Assembly (NCBI RefSeq): GCF_011045095.1
Contig: NZ_JAALDL010000025.1
Span: 1 to 50,103, forward strand
Reading direction: 5' to 3'
DNA length: 50,103 nt
From: Grimontia sedimenti
GTDB lineage: Bacteria > Pseudomonadota > Gammaproteobacteria > Enterobacterales > Vibrionaceae
The notes under the pieces were generated by a model. That model made no database searches, was not told the DNA's origin, and worked only from the letters and a program-made list of their open reading frames with translations. Each line of letters opens with the position of its first letter. The stretch's first letter is position 1. The position numbers and the translations under genes are program-made. Positions 27,248 through 36,140 of the stretch are shown in pieces.

Positions 27248-29140
27248 TTAAACTTCGGTCAGCTCAGCCATGTCGCCTTTGTCTTGCAACCAATGGCGGC
27301 GGTCTTCTGCGCGTTTCTTACCCAGCAGCATATCCATCATGCGATCCGTTTCTTCCTGATCGTCAATGGTCAACTGAACCAGACGGCGGGTATTCGGATC
27401 CATGGTGGTTTCGCGAAGCTGCAGTGGGTTCATCTCACCCAGACCTTTAAATCGCTGTACGTCAATTTTTGCGCGCTTTTTGCTCAAACGCTCAAGGATG
27501 CCCGCTTTCTCTTCGTCATCCAGCGCGTAATACACTTCTTTGCCGCAGTCGATACGGTAGAGCGGCGGCATTGCCACATACACGTGACCGGCTTTCACCA
27601 GCGCCTGGAAGTGCTTCACGAACAGCGCACAAAGCAGTGTGGCGATATGAAGACCATCCGAGTCCGCATCGGCGAGGATACAAACCTTGCCGTAACGCAG
27701 GCCGCTCAGATCTTCACTGTCCGGGTCGATACCCAGTGCTACAGAAATATCGTGGACTTCCTGAGAGGCCAAAACCTGATCGGCTGAAACTTCCCACGTG
27801 TTCAGAATCTTACCGCGAAGCGGCATGATGGCCTGGAATTCACGGTCACGGGCTTGTTTGGCAGAGCCACCCGCCGAGTCACCCTCGACGAGGAAGAGTT
27901 CAGTGCGCGCCAGATCCTGCATTGAGCAGTCTGTCAGCTTGCCTGGCAGTGCTGGGCCTGACGCCACTTTCTTACGCACGACCTTCTTCGCAGCGCGCAT
28001 ACGGCGGTGCGCGTTGGCAATACACACTTCCGCCAATTGTTCCGCCAGTTGCGGACGCTCGTTCAGCCACAGGCTGAAGGCATCTTTGACAACGCCTGAT
28101 ACGAATGCGGCACATTGACGTGATGACAGACGCTCTTTGGTCTGGCCGGCAAACTGCGGGTCCTGCATTTTAACAGACAGCACGTAGGCACAACGATCCC
28201 AGATATCATCGGCTGTCAGCTTAACGCCGCGTGGCAACAGATTGCGGAATTCACAGAACTCACGCATCGCATCCAGAAGGCCCTGTCGAAGACCGTTCAC
28301 GTGGGTACCGCCTTGAGCTGTTGGGATCAAGTTAACGTAACTTTCAGCAATCAGCTCTCCACCTTCCGGTAACCAGATAACCGCCCAGTCGGCCGCTTCA
28401 TGCGGCGCGTTGAATTCACCCACAAATGGTTCTGCCGGCAGCAGCTCGTAACCTTTTACGCCTTCTGCCAGATAATCTTTCAGACCGCTTTCATAGCACC
28501 ACTTGATGGTTTCATCTGTGTTCTTGTCGGTGAAGACAATTTCAAGCCCAGGGCAAAGTACAGCCTTGGCTTTCAGAATGCTTTTCAGACGGGAAACAGA
28601 GAACTTCGGTGAGTCGAAGTAGCTGGCATCAGGCCAAAAGTGGACACGTGTGCCTTTCGCACGGCGGCCACAGGTGCCTGTCACCGTCAGTTCCTGCACT
28701 TTATCGCCATGTTCGAAGGCGATTTCATACACTTGACCGTCACGTTTTACCGAGACTTCGACACGGTTAGACAGGGCGTTTACAACCGAAATACCCACAC
28801 CATGCAAACCACCACTGAATTGGTAGTTTTTGTTGGAGAATTTACCACCGGCGTGAAGTTTACAAAGGATCAGTTCAACCCCTGAAACCCCTTCTTCCGG
28901 GTGGATGTCCACCGGCATGCCGCGGCCGTCATCAATTACTTCAAGGGACTGATCCGCATGAAGGATGACTTCCACTTTACGTGCATGTCCCGCCAATGCC
29001 TCATCGACACTGTTGTCGATAACTTCTTGACCGAGGTGGTTTGGACGGGTCGTGTCTGTATACATGCCAGGGCGGCGACGCACTGGCTCAAGACCATTGA
29101 GAACTTCAATGGATCCCGCGTTATAAACTTGGTCTGTCAT
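27248..29140 (-). CDS. parE: DNA topoisomerase IV subunit B
   Basis: A 630-residue ATPase subunit, the usual length. The GHKL ATP site includes EVIDNSVDEALAG (about 37-49), DDGRGMPVD and GGLHGVG (about 109-115). The TOPRIM domain carries EGDSAGGSAKQ (near 411) and the DADSDG metal-binding motif (near 497). It heads the parE-parC pair; yqiA, cpdA, yqiB and nudF lie upstream in the same direction, with a 97-bp gap to yqiA that may hold a parE promoter. Confidence 0.98.
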   Translation of the reverse strand: MTDQVYNAGSIEVLNGLEPVRRRPGMYTDTTRPNHLGQEVIDNSVDEALAGHARKVEVILHADQSLEVIDDGRGMPVDIHPEEGVSGVELILCKLHAGGKFSNKNYQFSGGLHGVGISVVNALSNRVEVSVKRDGQVYEIAFEHGDKVQELTVTGTCGRRAKGTRVHFWPDASYFDSPKFSVSRLKSILKAKAVLCPGLEIVFTDKNTDETIKWCYESGLKDYLAEGVKGYELLPAEPFVGEFNAPHEAADWAVIWLPEGGELIAESYVNLIPTAQGGTHVNGLRQGLLDAMREFCEFRNLLPRGVKLTADDIWDRCAYVLSVKMQDPQFAGQTKERLSSRQCAAFVSGVVKDAFSLWLNERPQLAEQLAEVCIANAHRRMRAAKKVVRKKVASGPALPGKLTDCSMQDLARTELFLVEGDSAGGSAKQARDREFQAIMPLRGKILNTWEVSADQVLASQEVHDISVALGIDPDSEDLSGLRYGKVCILADADSDGLHIATLLCALFVKHFQALVKAGHVYVAMPPLYRIDCGKEVYYALDDEEKAGILERLSKKRAKIDVQRFKGLGEMNPLQLRETTMDPNTRRLVQLTIDDQEETDRMMDMLLGKKRAEDRRHWLQDKGDMAELTEV

Positions 29141-29237
29141 AGATGAATGGTTTTCTAAATTTTGTCACATGGTCAGTGATGCCGCGCTAGCTTGTCAAAT
29201 ATTGTCACAGCTAACGAGGTTATTCTGTGAGTTGTGG

Positions 29238-29816
29238 TCACAGTCCCAGGAATTGAATGATATCAGCGGGGTATCTGTCGAATCCGACAAAGGCGTGATC
29301 GCCACCTGCTTCAACGGTCTGCTTACACCCCTGGTATTTAACGACAGCTTCTCGGTAATCAAGCACTTCATCGCCCTCTTGCTGCAGCAACCAGAGTGTC
29401 TCCGGATGGGAAATCGAGGCCACATCCAAGGCTTTCAACTCATCCATATGATGAGGCTCAAGCAGGTACGTTTCTCCGGTATAAGGGTTTTGCTGTGGTC
29501 CGAGGTAATCAGCCAGTAAGTCATAAGGCTTCACGGCTGGATTCACCAGCGCAGCACGAAAACCATACTGGGCATTAAGCCAGGTCGATAAATAACCACC
29601 GAGAGAACTACCAACCAAACCTATCTGATAGTCACCTTTGAAGGTTTCAATAATATGTTGGAGTTGGTGTGCGGCTTCGGCAGGGTAACAGGCGAGACGG
29701 GGAACTTCCAGCTTTATATCTGGACGGTGCAATTCGCACCAAGCCCGCATCTGCTCAGCCTTCGCAGAGAGTGGCGAGCTATTAAAACCATGAATATAGA
29801 GGAGCAAGGGCTTCAT
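29238..29816 (-). CDS. yqiA: YqiA-type alpha/beta-hydrolase (esterase)
   Basis: A 192-residue alpha/beta-hydrolase of the YqiA family, shown in E. coli to have esterase activity on short acyl substrates. The nucleophile elbow GSSLGG (about 69-74), the oxyanion-loop IHGFNSSP (about 8-15) and the catalytic His in AGGDHAF (near 173) are visible. It starts 3 bp after the cpdA stop, so the two are coupled. Confidence 0.93.
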   Translation of the reverse strand: MKPLLLYIHGFNSSPLSAKAEQMRAWCELHRPDIKLEVPRLACYPAEAAHQLQHIIETFKGDYQIGLVGSSLGGYLSTWLNAQYGFRAALVNPAVKPYDLLADYLGPQQNPYTGETYLLEPHHMDELKALDVASISHPETLWLLQQEGDEVLDYREAVVKYQGCKQTVEAGGDHAFVGFDRYPADIIQFLGL

Positions 29817-29819
29817 ATT

Positions 29820-30644
29820 TTAGTAGCCTGTGGAATTCATATCAGGCTGAAATTCCGTGCCCTTGAGTCGTCCTACGTGAGTGATAATGGTGCCGTCTTG
29901 ATGCAATTCAATTTCGCGCCAGCCAGGGTTAGTAGAATCCAGCGCAAAGTCATCAGAATCCGGTTTGAATTGGATGCAGGTTGAAGGTGCAGCCATGACG
30001 CGACGACCTTTATGTTCGGTATCCAGCGCTTGGTGAATATGACCACACACTACACCTTTCACGTTGTTGTGCTTTTCAACCACCGCCCAGAAATCTTCCT
30101 GATTATGGAGTTGGTGTTGGTCCAGCCATGCGCTACCAGCAGGGAGCGGATGGTGGTGCAGCAGCACCAGGGTGTGACGGTCTTTGTTCGTTGATAGCGC
30201 AGTATCAAGCAAGGAAAGTTGCTCTTCAGAAAGGCGGCCATGCGGGACGCCCTTCACTTGGCTGTCCAACACCACGAGCTGCCAATGCTCTCCAACTAAC
30301 ACGCTATCACAACGTTGCAGCGTGGATTGCGCCAGAATGGATTGCATTTCCTGTTGGTAATCATGATTGCCAGGTAGCCAGAAGCAAGGCTGCGGCCAGT
30401 GAGCAATCCCATCAACAAAACGTTGATAAGATTCTGCCGTGTGATCCTGGGAAATATCGCCGGTTGCGATAATGGCATCAAACTCAACCTGACTGGATTG
30501 GATTTCACCGACTACTGCCTGAAAACTCGCAGCCGTATTCACCCCAAGCAGACAGCCATAGGGGTCTGCAAAGAGATGGGTATCTGTAATTTGTAACAAC
30601 CGGACGGTCTGGCTGTGTTGGCTTGGTAGATGGCTTATCCGCAA
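29820..30644 (-). CDS. cpdA: 3',5'-cyclic-AMP phosphodiesterase CpdA
   Basis: A 274-residue metallophosphoesterase that hydrolyses cAMP and so tunes CRP-dependent control. The metal-binding blocks are visible in order: ITDTHLF (Asp-x-His), ATGDISQD, PGNHDYQ, LLHHHPLPAG and CGHIHQ. The frame opens with TTG; no ATG lies between it and the conserved LLQITDTH, and the residue count before that motif agrees with E. coli CpdA, so TTG at 30644 is the probable start, with only a weak, distant ribosome binding site. Confidence 0.95.
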   Translation of the reverse strand: MRISHLPSQHSQTVRLLQITDTHLFADPYGCLLGVNTAASFQAVVGEIQSSQVEFDAIIATGDISQDHTAESYQRFVDGIAHWPQPCFWLPGNHDYQQEMQSILAQSTLQRCDSVLVGEHWQLVVLDSQVKGVPHGRLSEEQLSLLDTALSTNKDRHTLVLLHHHPLPAGSAWLDQHQLHNQEDFWAVVEKHNNVKGVVCGHIHQALDTEHKGRRVMAAPSTCIQFKPDSDDFALDSTNPGWREIELHQDGTIITHVGRLKGTEFQPDMNSTGY

Positions 30645-30689
30645 CGTCTTGAAAACCCTGATCGTAAATACGCGCTCAAGCGCGTCAAA

Positions 30690-31118
30690 CTAATAAATTA
30701 TATTCTGTTTTGTTATACCGTTTTGCAGGCAATGCGCTAACCAGTCAGCAAGAAACGCATTAACCTGATGCTTTTCATCTTTCTGGTGCATACGCGGGTT
30801 CGGATAATCATAGCGCGGCTGAATACGAGAAATCTGCTGTGTGGTACACACTTCGGCCACACGTGCATCATGATACATACGAACTGTGAGTCTGGGTCGC
30901 AAATATTGAGGGACTTCACCCCGCTGCCAAATATCAAGCAAAGTGGTATAGCGCGTTGACTCCACGATATCCATCTGGAACTCATGTCCCTGAATTTCGT
31001 ACACGCAGGATTCCCCCACGTTGTCGTCACGCGGCATTAGTCTTAGCAATTTAGCGTAGTTGGTCTCGTACATGCGCATCAGCGCATTCAAGTCGACTCG
31101 ATACCCTTGCCTCAACAT
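30690..31118 (-). CDS. yqiB: DUF1249 protein YqiB
   Basis: A 142-residue cytosolic protein of unknown function, conserved beside cpdA and nudF in gammaproteobacteria. It shares with E. coli YqiB the core ESTRYTTLLDI, MYHDARVAEVCTTQQI, RYDYPNPRMHQKDEKHQVN and the ending FLADWLAHCL. I place the start at 31118 (MLRQGYRVDLNALMRMYETNYAKLL), preceded by GGGAATAAGGG; a longer frame from 31181 would overlap nudF by 38 bp and adds residues not seen in E. coli. Confidence 0.88.
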   Translation of the reverse strand: MLRQGYRVDLNALMRMYETNYAKLLRLMPRDDNVGESCVYEIQGHEFQMDIVESTRYTTLLDIWQRGEVPQYLRPRLTVRMYHDARVAEVCTTQQISRIQPRYDYPNPRMHQKDEKHQVNAFLADWLAHCLQNGITKQNIIY

Positions 31119-31143
31119 ACCCTTATTCCCAATCGCAGCGTGT

Positions 31144-31779
31144 TCACCCAATGCTGGATGACTCCGCACGAACCCTGTCACGATTCAGTGCCAGCCACTG
31201 CAGAGCAATAAGAGACGCGGCATTTTCGACCTTGCCTTCGTTAATCCATTGCATTGCTGTGTTAAACGGCACCACATGTACCAATATGTCTTCGCCTTCT
31301 TCTGGCAAGCCATGAACACCTTTGGCTCCTGACGCATCGACCAATCCAAGGTATAAATGAATGCGTTCAGAACATCCCCCGGAACTCGACAGATAGCTGG
31401 TCATCGGCTCAAGCTTTTCAACAGTCAGCCCAGCCTCTTCGTCCGCTTCACGCAATGCCACTTCTTCTGGTGATTCATCTTTGTCGATAATCCCAGCGAC
31501 AATTTCAAGCTGCCAGGGAGATTCACTTGCCACCATCGCACCAATGCGAATTTGCTCCACCATGACGACCTGATCAGTCACCGGATCGTAAGGAAGCATC
31601 GCGACAGCATGACCACGCTCGAAAAGCTCACGATCGATGGTCTCGCTCCAGCCACCAGCAAACAGGCGATGACGAAATCGATATTTCACCATCTTGAAGT
31701 AACCATTATAGACAACGTCACTTGCTTCAATTTTTACGTCGTCTTTCCCAAACTGGGACGGTGCATTTTGCTGTGGCAC
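31144..31779 (-). CDS. nudF: ADP-ribose pyrophosphatase NudF
   Basis: A 211-residue Nudix hydrolase that cleaves ADP-ribose to AMP and ribose 5-phosphate. The Nudix box, GIIDKDESPEEVALREADEE followed by AGL (about 93-115), fits Gx5Ex7REUxEExGU. The start is GTG, with AGGGA 6 bp upstream. It is the first gene of the nudF-yqiB-cpdA-yqiA group and is divergent from tolC, as in E. coli and vibrios. Confidence 0.95.
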   Translation of the reverse strand: MPQQNAPSQFGKDDVKIEASDVVYNGYFKMVKYRFRHRLFAGGWSETIDRELFERGHAVAMLPYDPVTDQVVMVEQIRIGAMVASESPWQLEIVAGIIDKDESPEEVALREADEEAGLTVEKLEPMTSYLSSSGGCSERIHLYLGLVDASGAKGVHGLPEEGEDILVHVVPFNTAMQWINEGKVENAASLIALQWLALNRDRVRAESSSIG

Positions 31780-31942
31780 GGAATATCCCTTTATTCCTGC
31801 AAACGGGTGGCAAATGATAAATGGTCGAAATATGGGGCTGCAATGTCACACCTCGACTTTTTTGGTATGGATTGCAGAATTATTTGAATATCTTTATGGT
31901 TCAGATGGTTTTACAATCAATTTTTCTCAAGAAACCATCACA

Positions 31943-31970
31943 TTGTCAGTTCCAAGTAAGCATCCATAGT
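31943..31970 (+). promoter_or_regulatory. Possible tolC promoter
   Basis: TTGTCA (31943-31948) and CATAGT (31965-31970) with a 16-bp spacer, 79 bp before the tolC start in the 270-bp nudF-tolC divergent region. The match is moderate (five and four of six). Confidence 0.4.
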
Positions 31971-32049
31971 TTAAACTAGGGGCTAGCCGTAAGGTCCGGA
32001 TACCTTCTGAAAACTGACCAAATAACGATACGTTCAGGGATTACCTACT

Positions 32050-33372
32050 ATGAAAAAATTGCTCCCCCTCTTTATCGGGGTTGCGCTGGGCACCGCCGCT
32101 CCCCTGGCAAGCGCTGATGATCTGATTCAGGTTTACGAGCAGGCGAAGCAAAGCGACCCACAACTTCTACAAGCTGCTGCAACCAAAGACGCTGCTTTCG
32201 CGGCCGTTGACACTAACCGTGGCACCTTGCTGCCGCAGATTAATCTGAATGCTGGGTACAACCTATCGCGTTACAGTACCAACTCTCAGACCGGCCCTTT
32301 TGATACCAATATACTGAGTGCCGGTGTCGATTTAAGCCAAGAACTATTCGAGCAAAACAGCTGGATTACTCTTGATATCGCTGAAATCACTGCCCGCCAA
32401 GCGGATGCGGTTTATGCGGCAGAGCAACAAGGTCTTATCCTTCGTGTTTCTCAGGCATACTTCAACGTACTGCGTGCCATTGATGACCTGATTTTTGTCC
32501 GCGCAGAGAAAGCCGCGGTTGGTCGCCAGTTAGAGCAAACCAAGCAGCGCTTTGAAGTCGGTCTGTCAGCAATCACTGACGTGCATGATGCCCAAGCACA
32601 GTTTGACTCTGTTCTGGCGCAGGAAATCCTGTCAGAAAACCAGGTTTCCAACAGCTATGAAGAGCTGCGCGAAATCACTGGCACCCGTCACGCTGACCTA
32701 TATGTCCTGAACACCAGAACCTTCTCAGCAACCCGCCCACAGCAAACAGCTGATGAATTGGTGAAGCAAGCAGAAGAAGGCAACCTGAGCCTGCTGGCTC
32801 AACGCATTTCCCGCGATGCGGCGAAAGAGCGCATCAGTCTGGCAGAATCTGGTCACTTGCCATCCCTGACTCTCAATGCAGGTTATGATTACGCTGACAC
32901 AGATAACAAAACCACTGGCAATAGTAGCGACAACAACCAGCTAACGGCTGGCATTAACTTTAATATGCCTCTCTACACTGGTGGCACAATCACTGCGGGC
33001 GTAAAAGAAGCGCAATTCAACTACGTGGCGGCTTCTGAACAGCTGGAAGGCACATACCGCTCTACCGTGAAGGATGTACGTGCTTTCTACAACAACATCA
33101 ATGCCAGCATTGGCGCACTACGTGCTTACGAACAAACTGTGATTTCACAGCGTTCTGCACTGGAAGCGACAGAAGCAGGTTTTGAAGTGGGTACACGTAC
33201 TATTGTTGATGTGCTGGATGCGACCCGTCGTCTGTACGATGCAAACCGCAACCTGTCCAATGCGCGTTATGACTATGTCCTGAGCGTGCTGCAGCTTCGT
33301 CAAGCTGTGGGTACATTGAGCGAGCAGGATCTGGTTGATATCAACAACGGTCTTCTGCCACCGAAGAAGTAA
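32050..33372 (+). CDS. tolC: Outer membrane channel protein TolC
   Basis: A 440-residue outer-membrane efflux channel that forms the exit duct for tripartite drug pumps and type I secretion. The Sec signal peptide is MKKLLPLFIGVALGTAAPLASA (about 1-22, cleavage after ASA). Two structural repeats follow, each with long coiled-coil helices and a pair of barrel strands; the mature chain starts DDLIQVYEQAKQSDPQLL. The second repeat includes TLNAGYDYADTDNK and the periplasmic helix GTRTIVDVLDATRRLYDANRNLSNARYDYVL. An AGGGA element precedes the ATG. Strand and neighbours match the usual divergent nudF/tolC layout. Confidence 0.96.
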   Translation: MKKLLPLFIGVALGTAAPLASADDLIQVYEQAKQSDPQLLQAAATKDAAFAAVDTNRGTLLPQINLNAGYNLSRYSTNSQTGPFDTNILSAGVDLSQELFEQNSWITLDIAEITARQADAVYAAEQQGLILRVSQAYFNVLRAIDDLIFVRAEKAAVGRQLEQTKQRFEVGLSAITDVHDAQAQFDSVLAQEILSENQVSNSYEELREITGTRHADLYVLNTRTFSATRPQQTADELVKQAEEGNLSLLAQRISRDAAKERISLAESGHLPSLTLNAGYDYADTDNKTTGNSSDNNQLTAGINFNMPLYTGGTITAGVKEAQFNYVAASEQLEGTYRSTVKDVRAFYNNINASIGALRAYEQTVISQRSALEATEAGFEVGTRTIVDVLDATRRLYDANRNLSNARYDYVLSVLQLRQAVGTLSEQDLVDINNGLLPPKK

Positions 33373-33385
33373 TTTTCGGTATGCA

Positions 33386-33413
33386 TAAAAAGGCGCCTAA
33401 GGCGCCTTTTTTG
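33386..33413. terminator. Bidirectional terminator between tolC and hldE
   Basis: AAAAAGGCGCC TAA GGCGCCTTTTT, perfect stem with flanking A and T runs, between converging genes. Confidence 0.92.
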
Positions 33414-33441
33414 TCTCTATCTCGGTCTATCACAAAAGCCA

Positions 33442-34878
33442 TTAGGCCTTGTTGTGACCACCTAGGATAGAGTTGATGATCTCCGTGGTTGAGCAACCGT
33501 CTTCAAAATTCAGCACGCGAACTTCACCGCCTGCGGCAATCACTTCTTCACCGCCAGCGATATCTTCCGGCTTATAATCGCCGCCTTTCACCAAGAGATT
33601 AGGCAGCACTTCACTGATAAGGCGTTTCGGCGTTTCTTCACCGAATGGTACAACCCAATCCACAGCGCCCAAACCTGCCAATACTGCCATGCGGCGATCG
33701 GTAGGATTCACAGGACGCCCCGGACCTTTTAGTCCACGCACAGATTCGTCAGTATTCACGGCAACAATCAGACGATCGCCCAGTTTTGCTGCTTCATTTA
33801 GGTAAGCAACATGTCCTGCGTGCAGAATGTCGAAACAACCGTTGGTCATCACTACTTTCTCACCGCGTGATTGCGCCATCTGAACAGCGGCTTTAAGTTG
33901 CTCTTCAGTCACGACGCCATAGCCAGAATGATGACTGCCGTGAACCGCTTCAGTCAGTTCAATAGTCGACAGGGTTGATGTACCCAGTTTACCAACCACA
34001 ACGCCTGCAGCAGCATTCGCCAGTGCACACGCATCTTCAATAGGTTTACCCGCGGCCAAAGACGCCGCCAGCACAGAAATCACGGTATCGCCTGCACCCG
34101 TCACGTCATACACTTCTTTCGCCAACGTAGGCAGATTCAGTGGTTCATGGCCTTTACGAAGCAAGGTCATACCGTTTTCGCTGCGGGTAACCAGCAGGGC
34201 TTCGAATTCGAATTTTTCGATAAGCGCCAAACCACGCTCAACAATATCTTCTTCCGTGCGACAAGTACCAACAACGGCTTCAAATTCGCTCATGTTTGGT
34301 GTCAGCAACGTTGCACCACGGTACCGTTCAAAGTCAGCGCCTTTCGGGTCAACCAGTGTTGCAACGCCTGCCTGGCGTGCCAGCTGGATCATTGGCTGAA
34401 CATTCTCCAATGCGCCTTTCGCGTAATCAGACAGGATCATTGCCTTCGCTTTAGGCAATGCTGCTTCAATGCGAGCAAGGATTGGCTGAATATCGACATC
34501 ATGGAAGCCTTCTTCGAAGTCCAGACGAATAAGTTGCTGGTTGCGGCTCATCACACGCAGTTTGGTGATGGTTGGGTAGTTCTCCAAGCCAACAAAATCA
34601 CATTCCACTTTCAGTGAGCTCAGCGTGTCATTCAGCACTTGTGCCTGCTCATCCTGGCCGACCAAACCAATCAGTTGTGCTTTGCCGCCAAGCGCAGCAA
34701 TGTTCATCGCCACGTTCGCCGCACCACCAGGACGCTCTTCAGTCTGGTTGATTTTCACGACCGGCACCGGAGCTTCCGGAGAGATACGTCCCGTTGGGCC
34801 ATACCAGTAACGGTCAAGCATCACATCACCAACAACCAGAACGTCGGCTTGCTGATAGTCAGGCAAAGTCAGTTTCAT
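33442..34878 (-). CDS. hldE: Bifunctional heptose kinase/adenylyltransferase HldE
   Basis: A 478-residue two-domain enzyme making ADP-heptose for the LPS inner core. The N-terminal PfkB-type kinase (about 1-318) has [15 protein letters not shown] and the catalytic DVTGAGDTV; the C-terminal nucleotidyltransferase (about 340-478) has [13 protein letters not shown] with the HxGH motif. I set the start at 34878 ([21 protein letters not shown]) because GGAGAAAACA precedes it and length then matches E. coli (477); an in-frame upstream codon at 34959 adds unrelated residues. It is divergent from lpxL, another LPS gene. Confidence 0.96.
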   Translation of the reverse strand: MKLTLPDYQQADVLVVGDVMLDRYWYGPTGRISPEAPVPVVKINQTEERPGGAANVAMNIAALGGKAQLIGLVGQDEQAQVLNDTLSSLKVECDFVGLENYPTITKLRVMSRNQQLIRLDFEEGFHDVDIQPILARIEAALPKAKAMILSDYAKGALENVQPMIQLARQAGVATLVDPKGADFERYRGATLLTPNMSEFEAVVGTCRTEEDIVERGLALIEKFEFEALLVTRSENGMTLLRKGHEPLNLPTLAKEVYDVTGAGDTVISVLAASLAAGKPIEDACALANAAAGVVVGKLGTSTLSTIELTEAVHGSHHSGYGVVTEEQLKAAVQMAQSRGEKVVMTNGCFDILHAGHVAYLNEAAKLGDRLIVAVNTDESVRGLKGPGRPVNPTDRRMAVLAGLGAVDWVVPFGEETPKRLISEVLPNLLVKGGDYKPEDIAGGEEVIAAGGEVRVLNFEDGCSTTEIINSILGGHNKA

Positions 34879-35074
34879 TGTTTTCTCCAGGGAAAAAGGA
34901 ACGTCGGCGATATTATCACAAACCTCAGATTGCGACAGAAGGATGCCAATATCTATCAACTTAATGTCTAATGCTTTGCTATTGGCAAAGCAGCCAAAAA
35001 ATGTAATACAGCACGATTTAAGGTTACAATGCCAACTCTTTCTACTTCCGATTTTGACAGGACAATTCCCACCA

Positions 35075-36004
35075 ATGAGCCGTCATTTTGAAGCGCCAAC
35101 ATTCAAATGGTCCTTTCTGCACCCCAAGTACTGGCATACTTGGATTGGTGTCGGGTTGATGTTTTTGATCAGCTGGCTGCCCTATCGTGTTCAACGCTTC
35201 CTTGGACGCAAAATTGGTCTACTGATCATGAAGTTCTTCAAAAGTCGCAAGAAGATTGCCGAGCGAAATCTAGAGCTTTGCTTTCCCGAGATGACAGGGG
35301 GAGAACGTGAAACCCTGCTCAAAGAAAACTTTGAACACATGGGGCTCGCTCTTTTTGAAACTTGTATGGCGTGGTTTTGGCCAGATTGGCGTATCAAGAA
35401 ACACATAAAGTATGTGGGTTTTGAGCAGATTAAAGAATTTAAAACTAACAAAAAAGGTGTACTTGTTGTTGCGGTGCACTCTTTTAATTTAGAGCTGGGA
35501 GCAAGAGCATTTGGTGCCCATACCCCGGGTTACGGCGTTTATCGTCCAAACACCAATCCTGTTTATGACTGGTTTCAGTGCCGAGGAAGAACTGTTAATA
35601 ATCAATTAATCGACAGAAAAGACGTCAAGCAAATGATAAAACGCCTAAAAGATGGCGCTTTGGTCTGGTATGCCCCCGATCATGATTATGGCAAACGCCG
35701 TTCAGCATGGGCGCCGTTTTTTGCAGTAGAAAAAGCCTGCACTGTAACGGGCACTCACCTTTTGGCGGCAGCCAGCGGTTGCGAAATCACTACTTTCACG
35801 ATCACACGCGACCGTAACGGTACGGGTTATACCTTAACCCTAGATAAACCAATGGATGCGTTTCCTTATGACAATGTGAACGCCTCCGCCGCCTACGTAA
35901 ACAAGTTTGTGGAACGATCAATCATGCGTGCGCCTGAACAGTACATGTGGCTACACCGTAGATTTAAGAACCGCCCAGAAGGCGAGTCGTCGCTTTACGA
36001 CTAA
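35075..36004 (+). CDS. lpxL: Lipid A biosynthesis lauroyl-type acyltransferase (LpxL family)
   Basis: A 310-residue inner-membrane enzyme that adds a secondary acyl chain to Kdo2-lipid IVA. It tracks E. coli LpxL along its length, for example [36 protein letters not shown] and the end [18 protein letters not shown]. The catalytic H-x4-E motif is H135-E140 (HSFNLE). One membrane anchor lies at about 20-38. The start at 35075 gives [20 protein letters not shown]; the frame extends upstream to 34943 but that part is not homologous and overlaps the hldE promoter. Base composition is more A/T-rich than in neighbouring genes. The acyl chain preferred here cannot be read from sequence. The stop codon is immediately followed by a 7-bp repeat array. 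Confidence 0.93.
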   Translation: MSRHFEAPTFKWSFLHPKYWHTWIGVGLMFLISWLPYRVQRFLGRKIGLLIMKFFKSRKKIAERNLELCFPEMTGGERETLLKENFEHMGLALFETCMAWFWPDWRIKKHIKYVGFEQIKEFKTNKKGVLVVAVHSFNLELGARAFGAHTPGYGVYRPNTNPVYDWFQCRGRTVNNQLIDRKDVKQMIKRLKDGALVWYAPDHDYGKRRSAWAPFFAVEKACTVTGTHLLAAASGCEITTFTITRDRNGTGYTLTLDKPMDAFPYDNVNASAAYVNKFVERSIMRAPEQYMWLHRRFKNRPEGESSLYD

Positions 36005-36005
36005 C

Positions 36006-36061
36006 GGTCCTGGGTCCTGGGTCCTGGGTCCTGGGTCCTGGGTCCTGGGTCCTGGGTCCTG
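36006..36061. repeat. Tandem array: eight perfect copies of GGTCCTG
   Basis: Fifty-six bases of uninterrupted 7-bp repeat begin one base after the lpxL stop codon, in the gap between the converging lpxL and glnE genes. The same motif recurs at two other gene ends in the window. Confidence 0.97.
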
Positions 36062-36103
36062 CAAGGCTTTAGATTCGCTGCTACGACGCAAAGCTTTTGC
36101 TCT

Positions 36104-36137
36104 CCCCAGAACCTAGGCCCTTCTCTTCCTAGGGCCT
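36104..36137. repeat. Degenerate CCTAGG repeats with a weak hairpin
   Basis: CCCAGAACCTAGGCCC and CCTAGGGCC are separated by a short CT-rich stretch. AGGCCC (36115-36120) can pair with GGGCCT (36132-36137) and is followed by GTTTT, so it may serve as a weak terminator for lpxL. CCTAGG cores relate it to the nearby 7-bp array, and the preceding TTTTGCTCTCCCCAGA resembles the flank of the array at 46261. Confidence 0.5.
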
Positions 36138-36140
36138 GTT

